Assembly (NCBI RefSeq): GCF_904849725.1
Contig: NC_058518.1
Location: 331,474,581-331,538,580 of the forward strand
DNA length: 64,000 bases
DNA from: Hordeum vulgare subsp. vulgare
Taxonomy: Eukaryota > Streptophyta > Magnoliopsida > Poales > Poaceae
Reading direction: 5' to 3'
In this document: in pieces, positions 11,066-23,034 of the stretch
Numbering within the stretch: the stretch's first letter is position 1
Layout of the letters: the number at the start of each line of letters is the position of its first letter
The notes under the pieces: generated by a model
Database searches by the model: none
Seen by the model: only the letters and a program-made list of their open reading frames with translations
Told to the model about the DNA's origin: nothing
Made by a program: the position numbers and the translations under genes

Positions 11066-12591
11066 GTCGGCGGCGAGAACCCTGCCATCTCCTCTACCCG
11101 TCCCGCACCGCGCGCCGGCACCCCTAGAGTGTGTTTGGTGAGGATGTTGGCGACGTCATTGGCCCAAACCCAGCACACGAAGGTTTTGGTGTGGCCGCGC
11201 TTGAGCGTCCTGCTATCGAGATGGTCAACGCCCACCCTCTTCCCCAGGATCTCGTCTGCCCCCTCCACAGACCAGTACTGCATCGACACCTTCTCGATGA
11301 CCACGCGTATGTGCAACAGGAGTGAGTCGAAGGAGGCATGGTCGTGCTCGTGCCATGACGCGATGTTGAAGACGGTGTCGTCTACCCGAATGGACCCGCG
11401 CCGCACGGCATTGACCTGGTGCGCCGGCTGGGTGAAGATGACGAAGTAGTGCTCTGGGTGGTGCGTAGTGACGCGCAGCGAGTGCATCAGGACGGAGAGC
11501 TACGCCTCGAGTGCCCGGCCCACCGCCATGGGGGGGGGTGTGGCATTCAGCCCGTCGGCGGTGCAGAGAGTGACAACGTGGTTGCGGAGGAAGAAAACCG
11601 CTTGGTCCACCGCCGGAGAGGGGATGGTCACCGGGCGGCTCTCTCGGGGGCGACGTGCATGGTCGATGTGGCGCAGCATGGTCGGGGCCAGGGCCGACAT
11701 GGCTGGAGCGGCAGGCGCAGGGAAACGCAGCCGTGCGTGAAGAGGCACCGGAGGTGGTACCGGGCCTAGCCGGTTCCTAGCACTACCACCACTACCCTGG
11801 TTTTGTGGATTTTGGGGACACTACCTGCCGATGTGCCCCGCCTGTCTGCAGATGATGCAATGGATAGGATCACGACAGTCAGAGAGACGATGGCGCTTAC
11901 TCAGACATCGAAAGCACTAGCCGCGAAAACGGCTTAAGAAGGTCGCGCGAGCAGGTTCAGCATTGAATCTTCCCCGATGGTCCGGCCGATGCGCCCCAGG
12001 GAGCGCACTCGAGACCGGAGGATCAGCTGAGGGGCGCCGGTTCTTCTGGTAGTTGACTTTGATCCAGCTCCTGTCCGCACCGGAAGTGGTAATATGGACA
12101 ACAGAGGATGGGGCGACGATGATGGATTTGAGCCGATGGATCCGCCGGGCAGAGTGTGAGGTGTCCGGCAGTGGTGAGGCGTGTTGCGGGAAGCGCGACA
12201 TCGAGGCCGGAACAGTGGAGCTCCTGGGCGGTGTCTCCGAAACCATAGACGTACCGGAGGAAACTTGATATTCTCTGGCAGCCAAGTCCGGTCCGAGACC
12301 CGAACGTGCGGCAGGGGAGGCCCCTGTCTTGGAACACTCCCCGCGTAGCAAGATCCACGGCAGTGAGGCCGGATCTAAGGTTGACCGAAGGGGGTGCAAG
12401 GAGGGCACCCGCGACGGACCGCCAAGCGAGCGGCTGCGTGAGGAGCTGGCGCGGGGAACCAGCGAGGAACCGACGGATCTGGCCGGGGAGCGGCGGGCCA
12501 TGAAGGCTGGTTGGTGGCCGCCGCGGCCGTAGTGGCCTGCGGCGTGGGGGGGGGGGGGGAGGTGGAGGCCTAAGCTCTCATGCGGCGCCAC
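11066..12591 (-). pseudogene. Pseudogene with double CCHC zinc knuckle (grass retro-gene-like / DUF4283-type family)
   Basis: One minus frame runs from an ATG at 12591 towards 11066 with three stops, all TAG (11919-11917, 11823-11821, 11502-11500). The N-terminal half is Ser/Pro/Arg-rich. Two CX2CX4HX4C knuckles follow at about 11916-11875 and 11859-11818; the second has a TAG directly before its last Cys. A folded-looking domain comes next (…HHPEHYFV…, …ANDVANILTKHTLGV…). I associate this architecture with large uncharacterised grass families of nucleic-acid-binding, DUF4283-like proteins, but cannot confirm the family. The C-terminal end is separated by the solo-LTR nest and resumes at 6117. 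The gene is dead: three stops, a frame change and several insertions. Confidence 0.6.
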
Positions 12592-13329
12592 GGGTACAAA
12601 AATCTTCGGTCGGTCTCTGCAATGATGACGAACGATTCCGAGCGAGATGCTCTCCTCCTATCACCTACCTTAAACGTTCGTTCAGTTCACGACAATTTTA
12701 TTTTAAATGCATAGCATCATGCATAAATGAAAGTGTGATATTCATACCAGCGTTCGATGATAACCAAAAGAAGTTGAATGTTCATAGTTTCTACACCCAT
12801 TCGATCATAAAAGTTATGCTTAATTTTGCCTAATGAGTCTAAATTTCCTCACGTTTACCCTCCTTCACTCGATTCACTCTCATAAAACCCCAAACGAAAC
12901 ATTGCTATCGGGTAAACACAGTTTACCATTATCTCCTTAGTTACTGACACGTGGGGCCAAAGAGACATGTGAGCCACATATGACATGTGGGTCTGGCCAG
13001 CCTATGACAATTGGGACGTGGGCTGGTCAATTTACTCGTGCGTAGAGTCCTGGATGTGGGTTGACCGTATATTGGTATTTGTATGGGGGCGTTTCCTTGT
13101 CGCATGCATCGTACTGCGGTCATGGACATGCACGTGGCAATGGAAAATGTCCCAAAATGTTCCATCATACAAGAGGAGGGGAGCCATCATCGGACACATC
13201 GTCCCCAGCATTTCCCTCAAATCGCCTCCCTCGCCGCAGCAAAACCATCACCCCACCGCACTTTCCACCAGACCGATTCGCTCACCCCCATCGCACTTCC
13301 CTCCATCTGACCGCTTGTTTCCGGCTCTG
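12592..13329. other. Intergenic stretch, no gene recognised
   Basis: Moderate-GC sequence between the zinc-knuckle pseudogene and the zf-XS-like gene remnant. I see no repeat terminus, RNA gene or convincing ORF. The part next to 13330 may contain the old promoter of the remnant. Confidence 0.5.
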
Positions 13330-13414
13330 ATGGAGGACGCTCGTGGCGCCGCACCCGCTCTGACTGGAGATGTGCTGGAGGAGAAGGTCGTCGGGATTGT
13401 GCCACATGGTGTGC
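13330..13414 (+). pseudogene. First-exon start of a zf-XS-like gene remnant, interrupted by LTR insertion
   Basis: An ATG at 13330 opens a GC-rich frame of 28 codons before the solo LTR begins. The LTR duplicated TGTGC (13410-13414 and 24498-24502). Removing it keeps this frame open into 24503-24683, with the Cys-rich run CVHARCGRC and a possible GTAGGT donor. A second frame from an ATG at 13406 is also open across the join and ends in a stop. I cannot decide which frame was used, so the 5' structure is tentative. Confidence 0.4.
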
Positions 13415-15058
13415 TGATACGTCCCAAACGTATCTATAATTTCTGCTTGTTCCATGATCTTTTGGGTGACAATGTTATATGTTTTGCTACACTTTTATAT
13501 CATTTTACACATATTTGGACTAACCTACTAACTCAGTGCACCCACTGCCAGTTTCTGTGTGCTGATGTCTGTTTTGCAGGGGCTTTTACCCAATTTTTCG
13601 AAGCCCAAAAAAATCCAGAAAAAATATATAAAAAATCAGCGAAACAGAAGCTTCCGAATCACCAAAGGAGGGCCGAGGGGGCCCAGGGGCCTCACAGGCG
13701 GCCTGCTGGCGCGACCAGGCCCTAGGCCGCGCCAGGAGGTCGCTTGGGTGGGTCCCACCTCTTTCGGTGCCCTCCTTTGGCCTATATTTATAGTCCCGAG
13801 AGGAAACCCTCGAAGACTTTCTGGAATCGTGAATTTCTCCATCGTTCCGCCGCCGCAGCGCTTTCAAGATCAGGAGCGTCAGGGGAACTCTTCCCGGCAC
13901 CCTGTTGGAGGGAGGATTGACATCCGGGAGCTTGTCCACCGCCATGGACGCTTCCCAGACGTACCGTGAGTAGTCCTCCTTGGACCATGAGTCCATGACC
14001 AGTAGCTATGTGATGTCTTCTCTCCAATCTTGTGCTTCAATGGTTAGTGCTTGTGAGCTGCCCTACATGATCAAGGCATCTATGTAATTCTCTTGCTATT
14101 GCTATGCTCGGTTTGTTGGGATCCGATGGATTATGAGATTATGTTCAGATTGTTATGAGTTATGTATTTGATTATCCTTTTATATTGTGTTACTTAGTGA
14201 TTCATGCATGTTCTCCATTGCTTTTTATTGCTTTGGCCAAGTAGTAGATTGTAACTCCAAGAGGGAGCGTTATGCATGATTGTGGGTTCATGCCCCTCGA
14301 TGTCTAGCTTGAGTGACCAAAACATGAGACTAGGGGATGTGCTTGTTGCCACCAGGGAGAAAACAACGGTGCTTGTGACCACGGTTGCAAGGATTGTTTA
14401 CCTTACGCATAGTTCGTTAATGCAGTTGTCCGTTGCTTTGAGTTTACACTTTGGGTGGGGCTCGCAACTTAATACCGGAGAGATGTTCTGGATAGATATC
14501 TCAAGATGGATGATTAGTAAGTAGATGCTGATGGATAAACGGTCTACTTGTCTTGGCGTACTGCCCATTACCATTGAGCCCCTAACTATCAAGGAGCATA
14601 ATTAGCATTGCGGTGCGATCATAATTCTCTGAATTGCCCAATTGTGATTTGTTTACCCAAGCATAGTTGTTTATCGTCTTTTGGGAGAGATACATCACTA
14701 GTGAACATCATGTGACTCCGGTCCATATCACCATCATTGTTTACACCTCCATCATTTGCCGCTTTCATTTACTTTTATGTTGCAATCACTATTACGTCCC
14801 GCTTGTGTTTTGATCCTTTGCAAACTACAAGGCCGAAGAGATTGTCTACCTCTATGTATTCCTTGGGAGCAAAGTTAGTGTGCATGTCCACGTCTTCTGC
14901 TAGCGCCAGGGTGGAAGACACCTACTTGTTGAGCCTAGGAGTCCTCTTGGTTCGATAAACCTTACAGTCTCCGTGTAAGGGAAATTTATTGTTGACTACA
15001 TCTCCACCTTCCACTTGGGGTAACCAATGAGGGGCGAGAAGTATATCCATCAACTCGT

Positions 15059-16510
15059 TGATAACCCACAAGTATAGGGGATCGCAACAGTTTTCGAGGG
15101 TAGAGTATTCAACCCAAATTTGTTGATTCGACACAAGGGGAAGGCAAAGAATATTCTCGGGTATTAGCAGTTGAGTTGTCAATTCAACCACACCTGAAAG
15201 ACTTAGTATCTGCAGCAAAGTGTCAGTAGCAAAGTGCTGTGATAGCAATAGTAGCAACGGTAATAGTAGCAACAGTGACAGTAGTAGCGACAGAGTAACA
15301 GTAGCACCAGTGACAACAGTAGTGACAGAGTAACAGTATCAGCAGTGACAGCAGTAGCGACAAAGTAACATAGCAAGGACCAGTACGAAAAACTCGTAGG
15401 CATTGGATCGGTGATGGATAATTATGCCGGATGACATTCATCATGCAACAGTTATAAATGGGGAGATATGTAACTAGCTCCAGTTCGTCAATGTAATGTA
15501 GGCATGTATTCCGTATGTAGTCATACGTGCTTAGGCAAAAGAACTTGCATGATATCTATTGTCCATCCCTCCCATGGCAGCGGGGTCCTAATGGAAACTA
15601 TGGGATATTAAGGTTCTCCTTTTAATAGAGAACTGAAACAATGCATTAGCACTTAGTGAATACATGAACTCCTCATACTATGGTCATCTCCGGAAGTGGT
15701 TCTGGCTATTGTCACTCCGGGGTTGCCGGGTCATAACACATAGTAGGTGACTACAACTTGCAAGATAGGATCAAGAACACACATATATTGACGAGAACAT
15801 AATAGGTCCAGATCTGAAATCATGGCACTCGGGCCCTAGTGACAAGCATTAAGCATGGCAAAGTAGCAGCAACATCAATCTTAGAACATAGTGGATACTA
15901 GGGATCAATCCCCATCAAAACTAACTCGATTACATGATAGATCTCATCCCACCCATCACCGTCCAGCAAGCCTACGATGAGATTACTCACGAATGGTGAA
16001 GAGCATCATGGAATTGGCGATGAAGGAAGGTTGGTGATGACGATGGCGACGATCTCCCCTTTCCGGAGCCCAGAACGGACTCCAGATCTGCCCTCGAGAG
16101 GAAGAACAGGTGGTGGCGGCGCCTCCGTATCGTAAAACGCGATGAACTCTTCTCCTTGATTTTTTTTCCAGACGAAAGGGACTAAATAGAGCTAGAGTTA
16201 GAGGCGGCGGAGCCCTGAGGGCCCCACAAGCCTGCTAGGCATGGCCAGGGGCCCCGCGTCTGGTGGGCTTGTGGGCTCCTCGCTCCACTCCTCCGATTGA
16301 TTCTTCCGCCAGTATTTGTCATATATTCCACAAAAATCGTCGTAAATTTCCAGGTCATTCCGAGAACTTTTATTTCTGCGCAAAAACAACACCATGGCAA
16401 TTCTGCTGAAAACAACGTTAGTCCAGGTTAGTTCCATTCAAATCATGCAAATTAGAGTCCAAAACAAGGGCAAAAGAGTTTGGAAAAGTAGATATGACGG
16501 AGACGTATCA
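15059..16510 (-). mobile_element. 3' LTR of the non-autonomous Gypsy element
   Basis: On the minus strand it begins TGATACGTCTCCGTCATATC at 16510 and ends ...TTGTGGGTTATCA at 15059. It contains a degenerate GTAGCAACAGTGACAG-type microsatellite at about 15230-15370, shared with the 5' LTR. Confidence 0.85.
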
Positions 16511-16528
16511 ACTCCCCCAAGCTTAAAG
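16511..16528 (-). promoter_or_regulatory. Polypurine tract of the Gypsy element
   Basis: On the minus strand, CTTTAAGCTTGGGGGAGT lies directly before the 3' LTR start, the usual position of the plus-strand primer. Confidence 0.75.
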
Positions 16529-18590
16529 CCTTGCTTGTCCTCAAGCAATTCAGTTGACAAACTGAAAGAGACAAAAGAAAAACTTTTACGAACTCCGTTT
16601 GATCTTGTTGTTGCAATTATGTCTAACTCATATTCAGATTTTCAGCAAGATCACAAGCTAACCACATAAGCAATGACATTTAGGTCTCAAGAGGAACTCA
16701 TATTAATGGCATAATCAACACTTCAATCAAAACAATCATGAAGCAGTATGAACAGATGGTATCTCGCTAGATCTTTCTGAGACCGCAAAACATAAATGCA
16801 GAGCACCTTCAAAGACCAAGGGCCGACTGAACATTGTAATTCATGGCAAAGAAGATCCAGACAGAGTCATACTCAATAACAATTAAAAGCAAAGCATAAA
16901 AATGACAGAGGTGCTCTCTAATTGGTGCTTTTATAAGAAGAGGATGACTCAACAGAAACATAAATATATAGGCCCTTTGCAGAGGGAAGCATTGATTTGC
17001 AGAGGTGCCAGAGCTCAAGCTTTGAAGACAAAGATAAATAATTTTGGGTGGCATGCTTTCATTGTCAACGCGACGAGCAAGAGTTTTCACCATCTTCCAT
17101 GCTACACATGCTATAGGCGGTTCCTAAACAGAAAAGTGAAGTTTTGGGTCCCCCACCACCAATCAATCACACTCCACGGCCAGCCGAATCCTCGGGTACC
17201 GTCCATACCAACATCAATCTAGGGGGAGTTTTGTTTGCAATTATCTTTTCGATTTGAGCATGGAACTGGGCATTCCAATTACCGACCCCTTTCTCGTGAA
17301 TGATAGTGAATAAACACATATCGAGGATAACACGCCTAGCATGGAAGATACTGATCGCCCCTTGTCACCACATGAGCGGTTCGGGCATGCAAAATAGATT
17401 ATTTCTTGAAGGTTTAGAGAGTGGCACATGCAAATTTACTTGGAATGGCAGGTAGATACCGCAAATAGGTAGGTATGGTGGACTCATATGGAAAAACTTT
17501 GGGTTTATGGAAGTGGATGAACAAGCAGTATTCCCGCTTAGTACAAGTGAAGGCTAGCAAAAGACTGGGAAGCGACCAACTAGAGAGCGACAAGAGTCAT
17601 CAAAATGCATTGAAATTAACCAACATTGAGTGTAAGCATGAGTAGGACATAAATTACCATAAACATGAATATCATAGAGGCTATGTTGATTTTGTTTCAA
17701 CTACATGCGTAAACATGTGCCAAGTCAAGCCACTTGAATCATTCAAAGGAGGATACCATCCTATCATACTACATCATAATCATCTCACAATTCATGTTGG
17801 CATCCAAGACAAACCATTATAAGCTCCTAGCTAATTAAGAATGGCATGAGAAACTATGATCTCTAAGTTGTCATTGCAAACATGTTTCTCTCACAACAAA
17901 GCTGAATCAGGCACGATGAGCTAGTCATATTTACAAAAACAAAATAGATCGAGTTCATATCAGCTTTTCTAGGCTCAGTCACTTCATCATATATCGTCAT
18001 TATTGCCTTTCACTTGCACGACCGAATGATGTGAAGAATAATAAGAGTGCTCGTGCATTGGACTAAGCTAGAATCTGCAAGCAAACACAAAGGAGAAGAC
18101 AAAGTAATATGGCTCTTTGACAGATAAACAGATATGCATGCGAGAGCCACTAAACATTGTGACCATGGTCTTCTACCTTGACCCAAAGAAAAAGAAAACT
18201 ATTTACACGGGAAAGCTCCCAACAAGCAAAAGAAGAACGAGAAATCTGTTTGGGTTTTCTCAAACTAGACAAACACATGAGAAGAAAGCGAGAAAAAGAA
18301 ATAAACTAGCATGGATGATACAGTGGAAAAGTGTGAACACCGACTATCAAAGTGAAAGTGTGAGCATGAATAGAAAGTCGGTGAGAAACACGTACTCCCC
18401 CAAGCTTAGGCTTTTGGCCTAAGTTGGTCTACTCCCATGGCTGGTCCGGGCAATATCCAAAATCATAATGGGGGTTGTACGGGAGCGCGGCAGCTACCGC
18501 CTGAATAGCTGCCTCACGGAGGCGAGCAGCCTTTGCCTCCCTCTCATACTCCTCTGCCTCTCCTCTCGTTATGTAATATCTCTGTTTTAC
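16529..18590 (-). other. Non-coding 3' region of the Gypsy element
   Basis: About 2 kb between the Athila-type ORF and the PPT. All frames are short and low in coding character on both strands. Long untranslated regions of this type are common in non-autonomous Triticeae Gypsy elements. I see no separate gene. Confidence 0.55.
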
Positions 18591-19502
18591 CTAAAAGTCA
18601 AAGAAGGCAGGAGCAGGAAGGGTAATATGGAAAACACGCTGTCGGTTAAATATTAACCGGTATAGGAGGGGTTCATTATCCCTCTCAAGGAACTGATAAC
18701 GTGTCATAGCGACGCGATCAAGGAAAGCTGTATGGAGCGGGGGATCTCCTTCGCGGATGGGTATTCCAAGAAAATTTGCTATGCGAGTGGCATAGATCCC
18801 ACCAAAGAAATCCCCTTCATTAGCATTATTATTGAGCCTCCTTGCTATTATAGCTCCCATGTTGAAACTTCTATCACCCGTTACTGCACTCTTAAGAATA
18901 CTAAGGTCAGGTGCGCAGAGGTGACAATGCTCGATCTTGCCGTTAATGCATCTACCTATGAAGAGGGCAAAGTAATGCAAGGCAGGAAAATGAATGCTCC
19001 CCATGGTAGCCTGCGTAATATCTCTAGTTTCTCCGACAGTTATACTAGAGAAAAAATCTCTAACCGAAGATTTAGGAACATCATTGAGACTACCCCAATC
19101 AGGTATCTTGCAAATTCTATTGAAATCCTCTAAATCCATGGTATATGATTTGTCATAGAGATCAAACAGTACAGATGTGTCAGGGCCAGCTGAAAATTTG
19201 AATCTACGAACAAAAGAGGCAGTGAGAGTAGTATACTGTTCACATTTATCGGAGATGAATTCTTCAAGTCCAACATTGTGAACAAGTGTATCAAACTCGT
19301 CTTTGAAACCTGCATCAATCATGAACTCATCAGAAGGCCATTCACATGGTTGTACCTGTGCGTTCCTCGGTTGGTAAGGATCGGGTTCCCGAATCGCGAG
19401 ACGGGACCCCTCTTGCTTGAGGAACCACCATGATAGTTTCTCCTGAACATCTTCCTTTTCTGAAATTTTTAGTAACTCAAAGGAAAAGTGAACAAGGCTC
19501 AA
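18591..19502 (-). CDS. Athila ORF-1-like protein of the Gypsy element
   Basis: An open frame of 303 codons contains segments I recognise from the plant Athila ORF-1-type family, which is frequent in Triticeae Gypsy elements: FDLYDKSYTMDLEDFNRICKIP, then IHFPALHYFALFIG, HLCAPDLSILKSAV and GGIYATRIANFLGIPIREGD. The biochemical role is unknown. It is encoded downstream of gag/protease, where pol would be expected. The frame is intact over its length; the true N-terminus may lie upstream. It may be a structural or env-region protein; I make no functional claim. Confidence 0.7.
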   Translation of the reverse strand: MSLVHFSFELLKISEKEDVQEKLSWWFLKQEGSRLAIREPDPYQPRNAQVQPCEWPSDEFMIDAGFKDEFDTLVHNVGLEEFISDKCEQYTTLTASFVRRFKFSAGPDTSVLFDLYDKSYTMDLEDFNRICKIPDWGSLNDVPKSSVRDFFSSITVGETRDITQATMGSIHFPALHYFALFIGRCINGKIEHCHLCAPDLSILKSAVTGDRSFNMGAIIARRLNNNANEGDFFGGIYATRIANFLGIPIREGDPPLHTAFLDRVAMTRYQFLERDNEPLLYRLIFNRQRVFHITLPAPAFFDF

Positions 19503-20229
19503 CGAAACTCATAGCAACTACTCCAACAAGTGCCTAGAGGCCATATCACGCATCAAAATTACTTGGGACCAGCTAAAATTAGCATGCAAAGCTCAAGAAC
19601 AGGGTCACCAAGGCAGCAAAAATACGCAACGAATAAGGCACTAGAGCAAAAACTAATTGGACCAATGGAGGAGTCACATACCAAGGAACAATTCCCCAAA
19701 ACTGTTTGGTGAATGGGGCTTTGCACAAGGAGATCGAAAATCGCAGCAAGAAGAGCAAGAACACGGGTTTGAGCTGTAGAATGATTTTTTATGAAGATAG
19801 GAGAAGGAGATGGGAGCTGGAATAAGTGGAGGGGGACACGTGGGCCCCACAAGCCTGGTAGGCGCGACCAGGGGGTGCCCGCGCCTCCTGGGCTTGTGAC
19901 CCACTGGTGCATCCCCCTGACTAGCTCTCCGTCTCAGAATTTTTTTAAAAATCCAGAAAAAATCATACTTGATTTTCAGGGCATTCAGAGAAATTTTATT
20001 TTTGGGACACTTTTCTAAGGGACGCAAAAAGCAGAAAACAGGAAAAACTAAAGCTAAATCTATCATTTTTCTTCTAAGCAACCGAAGGTAAAGGTTCGGA
20101 ACAGAGGGTTGTGACTCCTAGATTCATCCATCTCATGGTCATCAAAAGAAATCCGTCAATGAGGTTGATCAAGTCTCCTTGACAAACTTTTTTCGAATCG
20201 CATGAAAACGGAGAATTTTTGAATAGTCA
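19503..20229 (-). other. Spacer between protease and Athila-type ORF
   Basis: No convincing coding frame. The part at about 19810-20060 contains a GC-rich CCACAAGCC/GGCTTGTGG block resembling LTR sequence seen elsewhere in the window, so it may hold a small LTR-derived relic. Confidence 0.4.
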
Positions 20230-20933
20230 CTAGGTTACATCAATGGGGATGTGCATATCCCCAACAAGCAAATCATACTTCATCTTAACAGTAGGTATAG
20301 GGCATTCAAAGCTCCCAATAAGAATCGATGAATTTTTTTCAATAGCATTGATGCAATGTACTCGATATTGTTTCTTTGGAAAGTGCACCGTATGCTCATT
20401 ACCATTGACATGGAAAGTGACATTGCCTTTGTTGCAATCAATAACAGCCCCTGCAGTGTTTAAAAAGGGTCTTCCAAGGATGACCGCCATGACATCATAC
20501 TCGGGAATATCCAGAATAACAAAGTCCGTTAAGATAGTAACGTTAGCAACCACAACAGGCACATCCTCGCAAATGCCGATAGGGAAAGTAGTTGATTTGT
20601 CGGCCATTTGCACAGAGATTTCAGTGGGTGTCAACTTATCCAGTTCAAGCCTACGATAAAGAGAGAGAGAGGCATAACACTAACACCGGCTCCAAGGTCG
20701 CATAAAGCAGTTCTAACGTAGTTTCCTTTAATGGAGCAAGGTATAGTGGGCATTCCGGGATCACCTAGTTTCTTAGGAGTTCCACCCTTGAAGGTGTAAT
20801 TAGTGAGCATGGTGGAAATCTCAACCTCAGGTATCCTCCTCTTATTAGTCACAATATCCTTCATGTAGTTAGCATAAGGAGACATTTTGAGCATATCTGT
20901 CAAACACATTTGCAGAAAGATAGGTCTAATCAT
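20230..20933 (-). CDS. Retropepsin-like protease region of the Gypsy element (frameshifted)
   Basis: Two overlapping minus frames (20631-20933, then 20230-20634) together cover a retroviral-type aspartic protease. The first carries a conserved block ending in the active-site segment ALCDLGAGVSVMP, with DLGA in place of the more usual D-T/S-G. The second carries the flap and hydrophobic ILGRPFL motif typical of the C-terminal half. The switch of frame near 20632 is a one-base lesion. It would process gag and any trans-supplied pol in the virus-like particle if functional. Confidence 0.7.
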
Positions 20934-21107
20934 TTCAACAAATTGCTCAAAATCCTCATCATCCTTTTTCTTGGATGGTTTGGGGGAAAAGGGAATGGGT
21001 TTCTGAACCCATGGTTCCCTTTCTTTACCATGCTTCCTAGCAGTGAAGTCGTTCTTATCGTATCTCTTGTTCTTAGGTTGTGGGTTATCAAGATCAACTG
21101 GTTCAAT

Positions 21108-22049
21108 CTACACATCCTTATCATTGCTAGGTTGAGCATCAACATGAACATCACTATCGATATTATCACTAGGCTCATGTTCATCACCAGATTGTGTTTC
21201 GGCATCAGAAACAGAGACATCGTTTGGACTCTCGGGTGCAACAACAACGGGGTTGCTAGCGTGCAAGTTCCTATCATCTTTTTTTTTTCTAGGATGACTA
21301 GGTGCCTCGGTGCTAACTCCTTGAGAATCTTTTTCAATTCTCTTAGGATGACCCTGAGGATACAAAGGTTCCTGGGTCATTCTACCGCCTCTAGTGACGA
21401 CTCTGATAGAATTGTCATTCAACTCATCGAGCAAGTCATTGTGAGCCTTAAGTACTTGTTCTACCTGAGTAGTAACCACAGAGGCATGTTTACTCAAGAG
21501 CTTAAGATCATTGACATTTCTATCTACACAAGCACTTAAATGACTAAGCATGCGAGCATTCTGTTCCAATTGTCTGCTAACATAATCATTGAAACTTTGT
21601 TGTTTGGCAACAAAGTTATCAAATTCATCTAGGCATAAGCTAGCAGGTTTATCAAAAGGAATATCACTCTCATTGAATCTACGAAGAGAATTTACCTCTA
21701 CTACCTGTGTCGGGTTATCAAGACCATGGATCTCTTCGATAGGTGGTAGATTTTTGACATCTTCAGATTTAATGCCTTTCTCTTTCATAGATTTCTTAGC
21801 TTCTTGCATATCTTCAGGACTGAGAAATAGGATACCTCTTTTCTTCGGAGTTGGCTTCGGAGGTGGTTCGGGAATAGTCCAAGCATTCTCATTGCACAAG
21901 ATATTATTCAATAGAATCTCACCTTGTTCCACAGTTCGTTCCCTGAAAACACAACTGGCACAACTATCTAGGTGGTCCCTAGAAGTATCGGTTAGTTCAT
22001 TATAGAAGATATCAAGTATTTCATTCTTTTCAAGAGGGTGATCAGGCAA
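21108..22049 (-). CDS. Gag (C-terminal block) of the Gypsy element
   Basis: The 313-codon frame begins with a retrotransposon gag segment (LDIFYNELTDTSRDHLDSCA) characteristic of plant Gypsy gag. A Lys/Pro-rich linker, a long helical region with repeated Leu/Val heptad-like spacing and an acidic C-terminus follow. No CCHC knuckle is visible. It lies downstream of 22230-22856, separated by about 180 bp in which the frame is broken. Confidence 0.7.
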   Translation of the reverse strand: MPDHPLEKNEILDIFYNELTDTSRDHLDSCASCVFRERTVEQGEILLNNILCNENAWTIPEPPPKPTPKKRGILFLSPEDMQEAKKSMKEKGIKSEDVKNLPPIEEIHGLDNPTQVVEVNSLRRFNESDIPFDKPASLCLDEFDNFVAKQQSFNDYVSRQLEQNARMLSHLSACVDRNVNDLKLLSKHASVVTTQVEQVLKAHNDLLDELNDNSIRVVTRGGRMTQEPLYPQGHPKRIEKDSQGVSTEAPSHPRKKKDDRNLHASNPVVVAPESPNDVSVSDAETQSGDEHEPSDNIDSDVHVDAQPSNDKDV

Positions 22050-22229
22050 AGCATTCAGTAGCTGAACGAGCCTCCCCCAAGCTTGTGGGAGACTCTCTTC
22101 TTCAACTTGCGCAAAGTTGTATGTTTACTGCAAGGCAGCTTGCTTCTTATGGGCAGGAAATTATTTTCCAGAGAAGTAGTAGATCATATCCTGGGGACTA
22201 CACACACAACCAGGAGCAAGAGAAGTGAA

Positions 22230-22856
22230 TCAAGTCTTAGCATCATCCTTTAGCGAGAAAGGAAATATCTTAAGGATATAGTAGTGGCGGATCTTTTCCT
22301 CACTCGTGAATAGGGTGGCTATATCGTGCAGCTTAGTACGATGTGCTACAACCGTTTCAGACTCATAACAATGAAAAGGATCATATTCGACCAAAGTGAT
22401 TAACTCAGGGTCAACAGAGAATTCATAATCCTTATCGGTCACAAAGATAGGCGAAGTAGCAAACTTCGGGTCGTATTTCATCCTAGCGTTCAAAGATTTT
22501 TCTTTCCACTTACGTAGTAATTTCTCAAGATCATAGCTATCCTTACAAGCAAGAAAGTCCTCAGCCATCTCTCCCTCCATAACATAACCCTCAGGCATAT
22601 CAGGCAATTCATATCTAGGAGAGCTAGTTCTAACACGTGAAATAGCAGGTTCTACTTCAATAATCTCAGCAGTCTCAGAAGTATCATCACATCTAGCAGC
22701 AACTCTAGCAATTTGTGCATCTAGGAATGCACCTAGTGGCAAAGCAGTATCAAGCAAAGCATCATCACAAGCATCATGGACAGCAGAAGTAGCATCATCA
22801 AGCACAAGCGACACATCAAAATTTCTAGCAGGAGGTGCTGTCGCAAACTTACTCAT
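22230..22856 (-). CDS. Gag N-terminal ORF of the Gypsy element
   Basis: The first long frame after the PBS starts at the ATG at 22856 (MSKFATAPPARNFDVS). It is acidic and Ala-rich at first, then ends in LFTSEEKIRHYYILKIFPFSLKDDAKT, a typical start of the gag core that continues in 21108-22049 after a break. Its position 5'-most on the minus strand supports gag. Confidence 0.65.
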   Translation of the reverse strand: MSKFATAPPARNFDVSLVLDDATSAVHDACDDALLDTALPLGAFLDAQIARVAARCDDTSETAEIIEVEPAISRVRTSSPRYELPDMPEGYVMEGEMAEDFLACKDSYDLEKLLRKWKEKSLNARMKYDPKFATSPIFVTDKDYEFSVDPELITLVEYDPFHCYESETVVAHRTKLHDIATLFTSEEKIRHYYILKIFPFSLKDDAKT

Positions 22857-23003
22857 AACTCAAGGTGAATCAAGTGCAGAGCTAGATGGCAGTTCCTTAC
22901 CTGTCCTCGTAGTTGAGGGCAAGACTTTAGTTTTTGGATCTCTCGGATTCATCATAGTGATCAGCAGACGTAAATCCCAAGTGACTCACAGAATAGAGCT
23001 ATG

Positions 23004-23023
23004 CCTCCCTGGCAACGGCACCA
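23004..23023 (-). promoter_or_regulatory. Primer-binding site of the Gypsy element
   Basis: On the minus strand, TGGTGCCGTTGCCAGGGAGG lies 11 bases after the end of the 5' LTR. This is the common PBS form of Triticeae Gypsy elements. Confidence 0.75.
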
Positions 23024-23034
23024 GAAAATAGTCT

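Noticed and set aside
11129..11769. Plus-strand ORFs in the GC-rich region
   Set aside because: Antisense to the zinc-knuckle pseudogene; the two CCHC motifs exist only on the minus strand.
15230..15370. GTAGCAACAGTGACAG-rich stretch as an independent microsatellite locus
   Set aside because: It is part of the Gypsy LTR and is present at the same place in the partner LTR (23210-23340).
14194..15444. Leu/Cys/Tyr-rich ORFs (e.g. 15203-15444, minus) as membrane proteins
   Set aside because: Translation of the LTR microsatellite; the same ORFs recur in the second LTR at 23179-23420.
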